From assembly GCF_028885435.1 (NCBI RefSeq), contig NZ_CP118522.1, positions 496,001 through 560,000 of the forward strand: DNA of 64,000 nucleotides, written 5' to 3'. Every line of letters begins with the position of its first letter. The stretch's first letter is position 1. This document shows, one piece after another, positions 44,253-59,024 of this stretch. The position numbers were made by a program, and so were the translations under genes. Origin of the DNA: Mesomycoplasma ovipneumoniae ATCC 29419. GTDB taxonomy: Bacteria > Bacillota_I > Bacilli_A > Mycoplasmatales > Metamycoplasmataceae. The notes under the pieces are model-generated. The model saw only the letters and a list, made by a program, of their open reading frames with translations. It did no database searches and had not been told where the DNA came from.

Positions 44253-44263
<11 letters not shown>
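43256..44263 (+). CDS. pncB: Nicotinate phosphoribosyltransferase
   Basis: 335 residues of the NAPRTase/quinolinate-type fold. Features: LEGPLHLFGHVEGIIDGILARSTSIATNAY, the conserved FGSMPHSLIQ with the phospho-His loop region, ALVDFNNNVI, VRVDTSSNIADQ and IIASSGLNP. It makes nicotinate mononucleotide, the salvage entry to NAD in an organism without de novo synthesis. It overlaps the next gene by 11 bp. Confidence 0.9.
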
Positions 44264-46553
<2,290 letters not shown>

Positions 46554-46557
<4 letters not shown>

Positions 46558-47417
46558 TAACCAAATTTTCAGCGAAAATTATGTTTATCGTTTAAAAATT
46601 GAATTAATGGCACTATGTTTATCAAAAAAAGTGAATAAATTGGAAATGAAACTGTTGATTTTAGAATTATTGGTGTTAAATAAAAGAAAAAATAATTTTC
46701 AATAAGTCTATCTCTTCCACTTCGATTCAAGAAACGATTATAATATTGCACAAATGCAAACGGATGTCATAATCAACGAAAAACGAGAAAGCAAATACCA
46801 AGGACAAAAAGCGTTATTATTGCATTTTTAAATTTTTGAGTCGGTTTTTTTCAATATAAAATTACCAAAAATGTTGTAAATGCTAATAAAATAACACCAA
46901 AAATCCCTATTAGTAAAAGCACTAATTTTTTATTAAAAAGTCTTTTTCAATCTTTTGCGACTCTTTGAATTTCAGACTCGCTCATAAAAAAATAAAAAAT
47001 AAATACCGAAAAAGTTATTAAATAAGTTAAAATTAATAAGAAAATTAATACTTTTTTATTTTTATTTGCAAAATTAAAAGCCAGCGAGGAGAAAATTGCA
47101 ACTAAAATCGGAACAATTCCATATTCTGGGGTTCAGAAAAAAACGCGACTTGTAAGCAAAAGTTTTCCAAAATCGAACGTAAAAGCAACAATCGCACCTT
47201 TGAACCAACTTAAAATTATTCCTATCAAAACGTAAAATGGAAGTTCAAATGCTATGTTAAATCTACGTGGAAGACTAGTTTTAAATATAAAAGCAATAAC
47301 TAAAAACATCGCCATTAAATATCCTGAAATTACGAGTTCAAAGCTTGTAAATCGAAATATTTTATGGTTGACTCTGAAAAATTCTTTAATATTTGCTTTA
47401 AATGTTGTTAAATTCAT
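46554..47417 (-). CDS. Membrane protein, ECF-transporter S-component-like
   Basis: 287 residues, convergent with metG (4-bp overlap). It has about six transmembrane helices. The first half, with FVISGYLMAMFLV-like helix 1, LPFYVLIGIILSWFKGAIVAFTFDFGKLLL and FFWTPEYGIVPILVAIFSSLAF, resembles S components of energy-coupling-factor vitamin transporters (P..l.G..fGp..g...g...D). The second half is longer than usual. The substrate is unknown. The call is tentative. Confidence 0.5.
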
Positions 47418-47491
47418 TGTTTTAATGGTAAATTATAATAAAAATTTAGTATAAAATATTATAATTTAAAAATAAAAAAAGGATGAAAAAA

Positions 47492-48058
47492 ATGATAGAA
47501 AAAAACTCGTTTCAAGAACTTTATCCAGAAAGAATAATCAACATTCAAGCCTATAAATATAATGGCTTTTTGTATCGTCAGTGATCAAATGCAAGAGTAA
47601 TTTCAAATTCACTTACTCATGTTGTTGTTAGTTTAAATGGCAGCATTGTGAAAAAATATGGGACAAAATCATGACGTTTTTCTGAACCGACTATTTTTGT
47701 TTTTCCAAAAAAAACAATGCATAATGCAATTATTACTTTTAAACCAGGTCAACATTTTAGTTATCATTACTATATAAATTTAGCTTCAGATTTTATTTTT
47801 GAAGAAAATACAATCAAATTTGTTGATTTTGATATCGATATTAAAATTTATAATAAAAAAAGTTTTGATATTGTTGACCGGGAAGAATTCCTTGAAAATA
47901 AGGAAATTTTGAACTATCCAGCAAAATTAGAAGGCATACTTTCAAACGAAATTAGTAAAATATTTCTCCTATTTTTGCAAAAAAAATCATTCTTTAGTAA
48001 CGAGTATCTTCAAGTTTTTATTGATCTGTGTCAACGGCAAAAATGTTGAGTGCGTTAG
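47492..48058 (+). CDS. DUF402 family protein (nucleotide phosphohydrolase-like)
   Basis: 188 residues, ending WVR after a TGA(Trp). Features: NIQAYKYNGFLYRQW, SEPTIFVFPKKTMHNAIITF, HYYINLASDFIFEENTIKFVDFDIDIKI. This is the DUF402/Ntdp pattern (WYNi...p......i.yiDldlDv), in which acidic residues bind a metal and nucleoside phosphates are hydrolysed. I chose ATG 47492 behind AAAGGA rather than 47483. The 3' end overlaps rnc on the other strand by 41 bp. Confidence 0.75.
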
Positions 48059-48701
48059 TTGCAGCATTAAATTCTGCTTCTTTAATAGATTTTCCGTAGC
48101 CAATACCGTATTTTTTTTCTTCCCAAATTAGGTCAACGCGAAAAGTTCCATCAGCAAGGCGGGTTGGCAAATAATTGATTTTGCTAAGCGAAGAAAAAGA
48201 CTGAATTTTTTCCTGAAAAATTGACTTTGGGTCTTTGTACTCTTTTTCGCATGCAAAATTTACACCATTATACAAATATTTTGCCAAAAATTCATTAAGT
48301 TTATCAAAGCCTTGATCAAGTAAAATTGCTGCTGAAAATGCTTCAAAAACATCAGCTTTTAACTTGTTATTTTCACGAATTTCTGATGCGCCTTTACCTA
48401 AGAATACAAGGTCAATTAGACCTAAATCTTGACAAACTTTAGCTAAATAATTTGTAGAGGTAAGTACCGCACGAAGTTTAGTTGAATTACCTTCATTTTT
48501 ATAAAAATTATCATAGATTGCCCGAGTTACAGCATAATTAATTACCGAATCTCCCAAAAATTCTAACATTTCATAATGCGGTGTTGAGGGATTTGTAAAG
48601 TTGTAACTTTTATGTGTTAATGATTGAATATAAATGTCTATTGAATTTGGTTTAATATCTAATTTTTGCAAAAATTCGTGAATTTTTTTATTAGATTGCA
48701 T
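48018..48701 (-). CDS. rnc: Ribonuclease III
   Basis: 227 residues. EMLEFLGDSVINYAVTRAIY is the RNase III signature; the second acidic cluster is ADVFEAFSAAILLDQG. A C-terminal double-stranded RNA binding domain ends GIGYGKSIKEAEFNAATNAL. It processes rRNA and degrades double-stranded RNA. It lies 34 bp after the small lipoprotein gene on the same strand. Confidence 0.95.
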   Translation of the reverse strand: MQSNKKIHEFLQKLDIKPNSIDIYIQSLTHKSYNFTNPSTPHYEMLEFLGDSVINYAVTRAIYDNFYKNEGNSTKLRAVLTSTNYLAKVCQDLGLIDLVFLGKGASEIRENNKLKADVFEAFSAAILLDQGFDKLNEFLAKYLYNGVNFACEKEYKDPKSIFQEKIQSFSSLSKINYLPTRLADGTFRVDLIWEEKKYGIGYGKSIKEAEFNAATNALNIFAVDTDQ

Positions 48702-48735
48702 TGTTCTCCTTTTAAAATTACGGACAATTTAATAT

Positions 48736-49254
48736 TTATTTTTTGAAGTTTAGTGTAAAGTGTTGATCTTGAATTATGTGTGGTTGACTTGAATGAAAGT
48801 GGCCAAATTCGAGATGTAAAGTAAGTTTTTTATCTTCATCAAAAAATTTTGACATCATTGAAATAAAACTAACCTGTATTTTAGGGATATTTTCAGGGAA
48901 AGGTAAATCACTAATAGAGCTAAAATTAAGAATTTTATCTTTTACTAATTGTTTTATAACAAGATAATTAATTTCTTGATCTTTTAGACAATTTTTTGCG
49001 CCATTATCACAAGCAAAAGGAAATTCATCAACATTTTTGCTTTTAATTTGCTTAAAAATTTGCTGATATTTTGCCTTAAAGTCTGAATAGGAATAATTTT
49101 CATCAACAAGTTCAAGACGATAAGGGTTTTTTTTGGGATTAACTTCATCTTGAAAACCTGGTTTTGAATTAATAGGACTAAATTCTATTTTAGTATCCCC
49201 GCAAGAAACTAAAAAACCTAAAGCCACAAAAGTCAAAAAAATGCTTTTTTTCAT
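48736..49254 (-). CDS. Small lipoprotein of unknown function
   Basis: 172 residues; signal peptide ends FLVSC (Cys 18). Mature part polar, with FACDNGAKNC containing two Cys that could form a disulfide, and a beta-rich end. A candidate promoter TGGTACAAT lies at 49303-49308. It probably forms a transcription unit with rnc. No family recognised. Confidence 0.75.
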   Translation of the reverse strand: MKKSIFLTFVALGFLVSCGDTKIEFSPINSKPGFQDEVNPKKNPYRLELVDENYSYSDFKAKYQQIFKQIKSKNVDEFPFACDNGAKNCLKDQEINYLVIKQLVKDKILNFSSISDLPFPENIPKIQVSFISMMSKFFDEDKKLTLHLEFGHFHSSQPHIIQDQHFTLNFKK

Positions 49255-49382
49255 TAAAATACTTTCTCTTAATAATATATTAATAAAATAAAAATTAACT
49301 AAATTGTACCATATTTCGGACTTTGATGTTTTATTTTGCCTCATATTCTATGTTTTATTTTTGCCTTTTTAGTATTTTTATA

Positions 49383-49420
49383 TATAATTTATTAAATTAT
49401 CCATTAATATAAAGGGAGCC
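49383..49420 (+). promoter_or_regulatory. Promoter of the DUF31-type protease gene
   Basis: TATAAT at 49383-49388 and AAAGGGAG directly before the ATG at 49421. Between this and the divergent lipoprotein gene, GTTTTATTTTTGCC-type sequence occurs twice. Confidence 0.55.
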
Positions 49421-51085
49421 ATGACAAGGAAAAAAAAGATTTTATTTTCAATTTTTGCGTTATTTTTTGTAAGCGCAGCTTCAGTTACTGCTTTTTTGAC
49501 CTACAATTATTTAAATCAACCGGTGGCCCCTGTAAAAAAAATTAGTGGCATTGATTTACTACTTGAATCAGACAAAGACAAAAAAGATGACAGTGAAGAC
49601 AAATTTAGCAAAGATTACTTAGCCGAAATTGACCAATTTAATGATTTTTTTAGTGATCAAAATCAAGATTTAAGCCAAGAATATGGGCAAAGAGAAAGTT
49701 ATTTTGAACAACTTTCTCTTTTAGATCTTGAAAAAATAACAAAAAATAACGTTATTTTTCCTGAAGGCTATGAGCGCTTTAAATTTAATACTGAAAATAA
49801 CTTTGTCACAAAAGAAAGTGATGAAAATTTTCTTGGCCCAAAAAATAATAATTTATTAGTTTATGACTTAAATTATCCTTTAGTTGATAATTTAATTGAA
49901 GAAAATAATAACTTTAAAGCTAATATTTTGAATCAAAAATTTACAATTTTTGATTCAAAAGCTCGAAATCAAATATTTAAACTTAATAGAATTGGCGCAT
50001 ATGCCCAACCTTTAAATAATTCCGATAAATTTGATTGAATTTACCAAAAAAACGTAAAATTTAAGACCGGAACTGCTGCAATATTAGATTCTAATGATGA
50101 AAAAACATTATTAATTACAAATAATCACGTTTTAAGACCACTGGAAAGTTATAAATACAACGATGAAAATTTCGAAATTAAGAGCCAAAAAATAAGATTC
50201 TGAAATACCTTAGGTGGAAATTTTCTTGAATGATATCAAAATGGAAAAATTTATAGCCTCGACAGGGATAATATTGCATTACTTTTTTATGTAAAAAAAA
50301 TTTATGAGGAAAAAATTAGTAACTTTGATCAAGTTAAAATTTTAGAATTTCTTATGAATTTCTATAATGATTATTTTGAAATTCCTTCTGATTTTGATAA
50401 TCAAAAATTTGATCTTGGAGTTTTTTATTTTAAATACAAAAAGTTTATTGATGATTTAAAAGAATTAGCTAAATTTTACAGAAAGAATAAAGCCGATATC
50501 TTAGCAAAAATTCAACAAAATCAAACAATACCTGACCCTAATAGTGCTAAAAATAATTCAATTGAATCAAAATTTGAAAATTTTCTAGCAACTTATCAAA
50601 ATTTTATTGATTTCTGAGAAAAAATGGTAAAAGAAAAACCTGTTCAAATTTCAGAAAAAGTTTGAAAAAAAGGCGATTCAACCTACGATTTTAATGTAGG
50701 GCTTTTTTGACCAAAGTCAAAACCTATGAAAAATAATTTCAAGGGTGTTTATGCTTCTGATCCTCAACAAAATTTTTCACGCTTATCATTGTATTTTTAT
50801 ACAAACAACGGGCCTGGCGCTTCTGGTTCAGGAGTTTTTAACGAAAAAGGTGAACTCCAATTTATTAATGGATTTGGCTTAATCAACAATTTTTACGATA
50901 ATAATTCACGAATAGAAAAAAATTATTATGACAAATTAAACACAAATATTTCATTATCAGGTGGAATTCCTCTTGTTACTGAAGATTTTAATTTAACAAA
51001 ATTAATAAAAGAATTTTACCCTTCTAGTCAAAAGAGGGGATTTACTGCGATTCAAAACGAAAAAATTGTTGTAAATAAAAAATAA
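49421..51085 (+). CDS. DUF31-type (immunoglobulin-protease-like) serine protease
   Basis: 554 residues. N-terminal membrane anchor (about 7-27) without a lipobox Cys. The protease core has H236 in LLITNNHVL, an Asp in FDLGVFYF, and S468 in NGPGASGSGVFNEKGELQFING, the catalytic triad of the mycoplasma DUF31/MIP family. MIP cleaves antibodies held by its partner MIB. No MIB-like gene is adjacent, so the natural substrate is open. The gene ends at a bidirectional terminator shared with a candidate small RNA. Confidence 0.85.
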
Positions 51086-51122
51086 AAAAGCGTAAGTTTT
51101 TTAATTTAAACTTACGCTTGGT
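51084..51122. terminator. Bidirectional terminator between the protease gene and the candidate small RNA
   Basis: AAGCGTAAGTTT / AAACTTACGCTT with A runs on one side; on the minus strand the stem is followed by TTTTTTATTTTTT. Confidence 0.88.
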
Positions 51123-51241
51123 TTCATACCGGCGCACCGATTGCTAGAATTATTATGAGATGGGAATTAAACCAATATTTTTAAAATATTTTTACTTATC
51201 TTAAAAATCTCATAATATATATGAAATCGACATTAATTATA
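51115..51241 (-). ncRNA. Candidate small structured RNA
   Basis: The minus strand has an extended -10 TGGTATAAT (51236-51241), about 145 nt of sequence without a reading frame, and the terminator at 51084-51122. The predicted RNA folds by a closing helix TTATGAGAT / ATCTCATAA, an AU-rich middle, and a GC-rich hairpin ATCGG-TGCG-CCGGT, which is striking in such AT-rich DNA. It is not SRP RNA, tmRNA or tRNA by its motifs. A homolog of the small mycoplasma RNAs described in M. capricolum (such as MCS4) is possible but not shown. Confidence 0.55.
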
Positions 51242-51428
51242 CCACAACTTTTTTAAAAAGAAGAAAAAAAATAAAAAAAATAAAAATGACTTGTACAAGC
51301 CAGTAAATTAGTATTTTTTACTATGTTTCTTTTTTTATTTTTGGGCTAAATTAAAGAAAAAAAGAAAATTTGCAAAATGACATTTGTAAACTTTATGTGG
51401 AAAAAGTTATGAAAATTCCTTAATATGA

Positions 51429-51458
51429 TATAATTTTTTTAATTTACAGGTGGTTTTT
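51429..51458 (+). promoter_or_regulatory. hsdM promoter
   Basis: TATAAT at 51429-51434; AGGTGG at 51449-51454 serves the ATG at 51459. The preceding 51245-51428 is A/T-rich without a gene. Confidence 0.6.
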
Positions 51459-54139
51459 ATGAGTAAAATAACTAAGCAGCAACTTGGTGCAAAAATTTGA
51501 CATGGTGTCAACAGGTTGCGAAAAAATCTTGAGGCCTATGAATATAAGGACTATATTTTAGGTTTACTTTTATACAAATTTTTATGTCAAAAACAGACTG
51601 AATATTTAATTAGTCAGGAATTTGATAAGGATGATCTCTATCTTTTGGATGATCAATTGGACCGTAGTGATATTGACCTTGGAAATACTGGGGTCTTAAG
51701 TTGGGGAGTGGTTGATAGAAAAATAGAGTCATTGAAAGACAAAAATGGATTTTTTATCCAGCATCGGAATTTATTTGATTCTTGAGTCAAAAATAAACAA
51801 AAATTTGACATTAAAGCTTTTCAAGGTGCATTTAAGGATTTTAGTGATGGAGTTAATGAAATAGTTAATAAATCTAAAAAGTCTTCTCATGCTTCATTAT
51901 TTAAAGGTTTATTTTCTAAATTTGAAACTGATTTGGCAAAACTCGCACCAAATGCCAAAGAACAAACTGAAGTCATTTCTCAACTTATTGACACTATCAA
52001 TGAAATTCCAACTACTAGGCAACAATACGATGTTCTAGGTTTTATTTATGAGTATTTAATTGCTCAATTTGCCTCAACTGCTGGAAAAAAAGCTGGCGAA
52101 TTTTATACACCTCATGAGGTAAGCGACTTAATCTCACGAATAGTTGCATTTTATTTAAAAGACCGCAAAGATATTAGTATTTATGATCCAACAAGTGGTT
52201 CAGGTGGTCTGCTGTTAAACATCGGTCAAGAATTTAAAAAATATAGCGAAAGTTCAATCACTTATTATGCTCAAGAGATTAAAAACGAAACTTATAATTT
52301 AACAAGAATGAACTTAATTATGTCAAACATAAATTCCGATCAAATCTATGTTCGTAGAGGAGATACTTTGGAAGATGATTGACCTTTATTTGAAAATGAA
52401 GACACTAGCACATATCGATTGTTAACTGTCGATGCTGTTGTCTCAAATCCACCATATTCACAAAGATGAGAACCAAAAAATGCCGGTCATACAGAAAGAT
52501 TTGAAGAATATGGAGAGCCGCCTGAAAACAAAGCAGACTATGCTTTTTTGTTACACGACTTATATCACATAAAAAAAGACGGAATTGGTGCAGTTATTTT
52601 GCCTCACGGAGTTTTATTTCGAGGAGGTCGCGAAGGTCAAATTAGAAAAAAACTAGTTGAAAAAGGGCAAATCGACGCTATAATTGGTCTTCCGGGTAAT
52701 ATGTTTTATGGAACTGGGATTGAAACTGTTATTATCATTTTAAGAAAAGATCGTTTTAAGAATGATATTCTTTTTGTTGATGCATCAAATTTATTTGTTA
52801 AAGATGGAAAAAATAACCGCTTTGCTAAATCACATATCAAAAAAATTGCTGATATTGTTAACCATCGTCTTGAAACTGAAATTTCAAAAATAATTAGTTT
52901 TGAAGAAATAGAAAAAAATAATTTTAATTTAAACATTTCACGATATGTTGAACTAACTGCAAAAAAAGAAGAAGAACATGACCTATTTTCATTAGTTTTT
53001 GGCTCAATTAGCAAAAAAGAACTAAAACGTTTTGATAGTTTTTTCCTTAATTTCCCTCAAATCAAGGAAAAAATGTTTAAAGAAAACCAGGAAAACAGCG
53101 ATTATTACGATTTGCTTTCGCAGGACTATATAAATATTATTTATAATGACAGTGATTTTCAAAATTATCTAGAATCATTTGAAACTAAAGTGCGTGACTT
53201 TATCAATTTTTTCCAAAGTAAAGTATCTGATATTAATTCAATTAAAAACATTAACTTAATTCAGCTAGAAAAAGATATAACTGAGTACATTTTTTCATCT
53301 TTAAAGTTTCCATTAATTGATACTTATGATGTTTACCAAATTATAATTGATAATTTTGAAAATGTCAAGGAAGATTTAGAACTTTTACGGGAAAATTTTT
53401 CTGATTCTGGCAGCCTAGATATCAAAGAATTTTTAAATGATCAAATTGAATCAGTTGATAGCGTTAATCAGAAAGAGAAAGATTCTCGTAGAATTAAGTC
53501 ATGAAAATCTAAACTTTTTAGCAATGATTTAATTGAGCAAAAATTTTTCCCAGATGATTTTGCTCAATTAAATAAGGTTCAAGATCAAATTGATCAATTT
53601 GAGTCTGAAATAAAAGAGCTATACCAGATAATTAGTGACGAAGATAAAACTGATGAAATTTATAACGATGAGAAAAACACTTGAATTCAAAGTGGCATTA
53701 AAAAATTAGCTAAAACATTTAAAGATTCAAAAGAATCAAGAGAAAAAGATTCTTTTGAATCTTTAATAATTCAAATTAATGAAAAATATTCAGATATCGA
53801 AAAAGTAAAAAAAGATTTAACTAATTTAAAAAATGATTTAACTAATAATTCCTACAATCAATATTTGAATTTGAATGAAAAAGATTTTTATGATTTGTTA
53901 ATTTCAAAATGATGAGAAAAGTTTATTCAAAACTTTAAGGAAAAAAGTGAAGAATTCGTTGATGAGCAAATCTCAGGAATATCCGAAATATTAAACAAAT
54001 ATAAGCACACTTTTGTTGATATTCAAAAGAAAGTTTCTGATTTAGAAACAAAAATGTCTACTTTTTTGGATGAGCTTGAGGGAAGTCCCGCAGACATGGA
54101 AGCTATTAAAAAATTGTCTAATATTTTGAAGGCAAATTA

Positions 54140-54140
<1 letters not shown>
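51459..54140 (+). CDS. hsdM: Type I restriction-modification DNA methyltransferase HsdM
   Basis: 893 residues. The N-terminal helical domain (LGAKIWHGVNRLRKNLEAYEYKDYILGLLLYKFL) is followed by the methyltransferase core with GEFYTPHEVSDLI, DPTSGSGGLLLNIG (AdoMet loop near residue 243) and SNPPYSQRW (NPPY near 330), typical of N6-adenine methylation. The core is complete by ~residue 510. A further ~380 residues are Lys/Glu-rich coiled-coil, making the protein much longer than E. coli HsdM (~530). Its stop overlaps the hsdS start (TAATG). Confidence 0.95.
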
Positions 54141-55302
<1,162 letters not shown>

Positions 55303-55308
55303 GTGCAT

Positions 55309-58300
55309 ATGAAAAATTTTAAAAGTGAAAAAGAATTTGAACAAGCAATAGTTGATAGATTAACAAGCCCAAAAAATGGCTGGCAAGGTTTTAGAGATGA
55401 ATCTGGCTATAAAAATGGGTATAGTGTCATTTTGGAAAATGTCACAGAAGAAATTTTAGTAAAAAATTGGAAAGATATTTTGTTTCATAACAACAAAGAC
55501 GTACTTAATAATGTTAGTCTTAGTAATGAAGAAATGGAGCAAGTTATTGAAAAAATTGATAATTGCCCAAATTTTGTTGAAACAAATATACTACTAACTA
55601 ATGAGTATATTTCCATTAAAAGATCAAATCCAGCGCTAGACCCGGAAAAAATTGGCCAAGAAGTACAACTAAAAATATTTTCAAAAAAAGATATCGGTAT
55701 AGGAAATAACATTTACCAAATTGCGCGTCAAGTAACATTCAAGACAACAAAGAATGATGAAAAGCGTGCTGATTTAATGCTTTTATTTAACGGGATGCCT
55801 TTAATTCATATCGAATTAAAAAACCAATCTGAAAAAATTCAAAGTGCTATAACCCAAATTAAAAATTATGCCAAGAGTGGATTTTATAAAAGAATCTTCA
55901 AATTAGTACAAATTGTTGTGGCAATGAAACCTAATGAAATGTTGTATTTACCAAACACAAATGATATTGAAAATATTAATGATAAAAATTTTTTAAAATG
56001 AACTGACAAAAATAATCGTGCTATAAATGATTATTTAGAATTAATTGACAAATTTTTCAGTATTCCAATGGCTCATAAAATGATTGGCGACTATATAATC
56101 GCGGATAACAAGGAAAAAAATCTTAAGGTTTTAAGAAGTTATCAAATTCATGCGGTTGAAGAAATAATTGGCAGACGATTGAAAAGGGATCTAAATTTTT
56201 CTAATAATTTGCATGAGTGCCAAAAAGGCGGGTATGTTTGGCACTCAACAGGATCAGGGAAAACGCTAACTAGTTTTAAATTGGCTACTCTCATTTTGGA
56301 AAAAGAGCTTAGTGATATTGTAATTTTTGTTGCTGATCGAATTGAACTCGTCACTCAGACATTAAAATCGTTTAATAACTTTAATTCTTCAGGAAAAATC
56401 GATGTTATTGAAGCAGAATCAACAGAAAATTTAATTGATCATCTTTCTACTGATTCTATAAGACAAAAATTAATTATAACTTCAATTCATAAACAATCAC
56501 GGATAACAAATGAAAATTTTAGTAAAAAGTTAAACAAAATTACAAAAAAGAAAAAAATATTCATTTTTGACGAAGCACACCGAACAACATTTGGCGATAT
56601 GTTTACTAGTATTCTCAAAAACATGACAAATTCAGTTATTTTTGGTTTCACAGGTACGCCAATACTTGAAATAAACGCTAAAAATAGGGTAGGTTCTGAT
56701 GATCTGGGAGTAACTACCGAAGATAATTTTGGTCCAAGATTGCACAAATACACAATGGAAAATGCTATGGAAGACAAAAAAGTCCTAGCATTTAGTTCAG
56801 AATACAGTTTTATGGATCACTTAACTTCTACAACACTAGATTTAGTTCAGGAAAACGTTAAAAACAAAATCGGAATTACTGAATACCGTTCTAAATTTGG
56901 GAAAAATGATAAACAAATTATTGATCTCGAAGAGAAAATTTTCGAAAGATACGGTACAACTCATGAAAAACAATATAAAGAAGAGGTTGTCAAAGATATT
57001 CTAAAAATATGACCTAATCGAAGTAATAAATATTTTTATTCGGCAATCTTAACTGTTGAATCAATCGAAAGTGCTATTAAATATTTTGAAATTTTTAGAG
57101 AACAAATTGAAGAACAAAATCTAAATTTAAAAGTTACAGCGCTTTTTGATCCTTCAATTGATTCATCTGTTGATTCGTCAAATAAATCACGAGGATTGGA
57201 CAAAAAAGAGGATATTGAAAAAATTTTACAACAATACAACAAAGATTTTCGTCAGTCTTTTGATTATAATACCCATAAAAAATTTAAAAAAGATATTCAA
57301 GACAGATTAAAGAGGGATAATTTAACTAAGTTAGAAAATGGCAATCTCGAAGGTCAATTAGATTTATTAATTGTTGTTGACCAACTTTTAACAGGTTATG
57401 ACTCAAAATACATAAACACGGTTTATTTTGATCGACTTCTTAAATATGAACATTTAATTCAGGCAATTTCAAGAACAAACCGCATTGAAAACAACGAAAA
57501 TAAACCTTTTGGAAATATTGTTTTTTATCACCGGCCAATTTTTTTATATGAAAAACTTACTGAAGCTTTAAAAGCTTATGCTTATGCCGATCCAAAAATG
57601 GCAGATCCAAAGAAAATTGAAATATTTTACGACGAAATTAACAAGAATTTTAGAAGTTTACAAAAACTTTTTAGCGATTGAAAGCATCCCGATTTTGAGA
57701 ATGTACCTGAATCAATCGAGCCAAATGAAGCTAAAAAGTTTATAGAATGTTTTATAAAAATCAAAAAAAGTTTAATTTGTGCCGAAATTCTCGGATTTAG
57801 CTGGGAAAAAAACAAAGAAAGTGAGAAAATCTGATTAAATGAAGAGCAATGAAAAAAGTTAAACGTGAGAATTGAGGATGTTAGAATTGAATATAACAAC
57901 ACTAATCCAAACAAAGAATATGATGAAGTTTTTAATGAATTAGACAATCTTCAACCAAGTATTTTAAGAGAAAAAATCGATTCTTCATATATTCAAAGTT
58001 TGTTTTATGACTCCAATAAAAAACTAACTTTAGAGGAATTTTTAGCACAGGTTCAAAGCGAAATTACAAAATTTCTTAAAGTTGACCAGGCATTTGCTAG
58101 AGAATGTTTTATTGAAATGTATAATGATAATCGAGGCATTGATATTAATATTTGCGTTGATGAAAAACGGAGCGAAAATTCTGATAATGAAATAAATAAA
58201 TTCGCTGAACAAATGAATATTGATAGTAAAAAACTTAAAAATTATATTAATGATAATAACCCTGTTGATTTCAACGACCGAATCGAGAGGTTAGTCGAAG

Positions 58301-58449
58301 GCAGGCTAAATGAAAATGTCAAAGAAAATATTATCAAAATAAAAAAATGAGCTAATACCGATGAAAACAAAAATAAAATCAAAAAATTCTACCATTATGA
58401 CATAATTTTGGAATTTATCGAAGCCCAAAGAGATAAACTTAAACAATAA
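55309..58449 (+). CDS. hsdR: Type I restriction endonuclease subunit HsdR
   Basis: 1046 residues. The N-terminal nuclease domain has RADLMLLFNGMPLIHIELKNQ (D...E.K of the PD-(D/E)XK fold). The translocase follows: Walker A WHSTGSGKTLTSFKLA near residue 315, FDEAHRTTFG (DEAH) near 420, GFTGTPI, and DQLLTGYDSKYINTVYFDR. Then QAISRTNRIE (motif VI) and a helical C-terminus. It cuts unmodified DNA after translocation. The start at 55309 fits AGGTG; GTG 55303 is an in-frame alternative. Seven bases after the hsdS stop. Confidence 0.96.
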
Positions 58450-58556
58450 AAAACACTTAAATTTATTGTTCTTATTAGCTTAACAAAAACTATTCTGGCC
58501 ACTTTTTTAACCTAAAAAGCAAAATTATAAAATATTTAAACTACCTTTTTAGTTAA

Positions 58557-58941
58557 AACACAGGCAAAATCAATTTATGTAATAAACAACAAAACCATAA
58601 AAAAATACAACTACTATTTAAACTCAATGCAAAAAGAAAACTCGTTTTTATTTACATGAGCCTAAAAAAATATATGAAGTTTTGAAAGAACAATAACTTA
58701 AAAGCCTTAAATTTGAAGATTTCTAAACGGTTAAATTTAAGGCATTTCATCATATTTAAAAACATGATGAAAAATTCGCGTTGTCTGATTTTTTTAAACA
58801 AAAAACATAACTAATCCCTCCCTTAATTCAATATAAAATTTATTAATTAATTCTTAGAGTGACTCTATTATAACAGAATTTTTTCTTAGACCAAACATTT
58901 TTTTTTTTTTTTTTACAAAAGGTTATTTTCAAAATAATAAA
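58557..58941 (-). mobile_element. MITE-like structured repeat, copy E (inverted, both ends lost)
   Basis: In sense direction: A17 tract, TGTTTGGTC, TGTTATAAT (CTCTATTATAACAG on plus), AAGGGAGGGATTAGTT and ATGTTTTTTGTTTAA, a five-codon ORF. The three hairpins follow; the third has decayed (CTCATGTAAATA against TTTTTGCATTGAG). The terminal inverted repeats are missing. It sits between hsdR and the terminator of the adhesin-like operon. Confidence 0.7.
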
Positions 58942-58974
58942 AACCCCTTCGGTTGAAATTCAAAGGGGCAATTT
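58940..58974 (-). terminator. Intrinsic terminator of the P97/P102-family operon
   Basis: The minus strand has GCCCCTTTG / CGAAGGGG followed by TTTTTATT. Confidence 0.85.
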
Positions 58975-59024
58975 ATTTGTTTAATTAGGTTTAATTAACC
59001 TTTTTTCAAAATTATTTAAATTTA

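Noticed and set aside
51385-51420. Possible DnaA box (TGTGGAAAA) before hsdM
   Set aside because: Single imperfect match, no cluster and no origin genes nearby.
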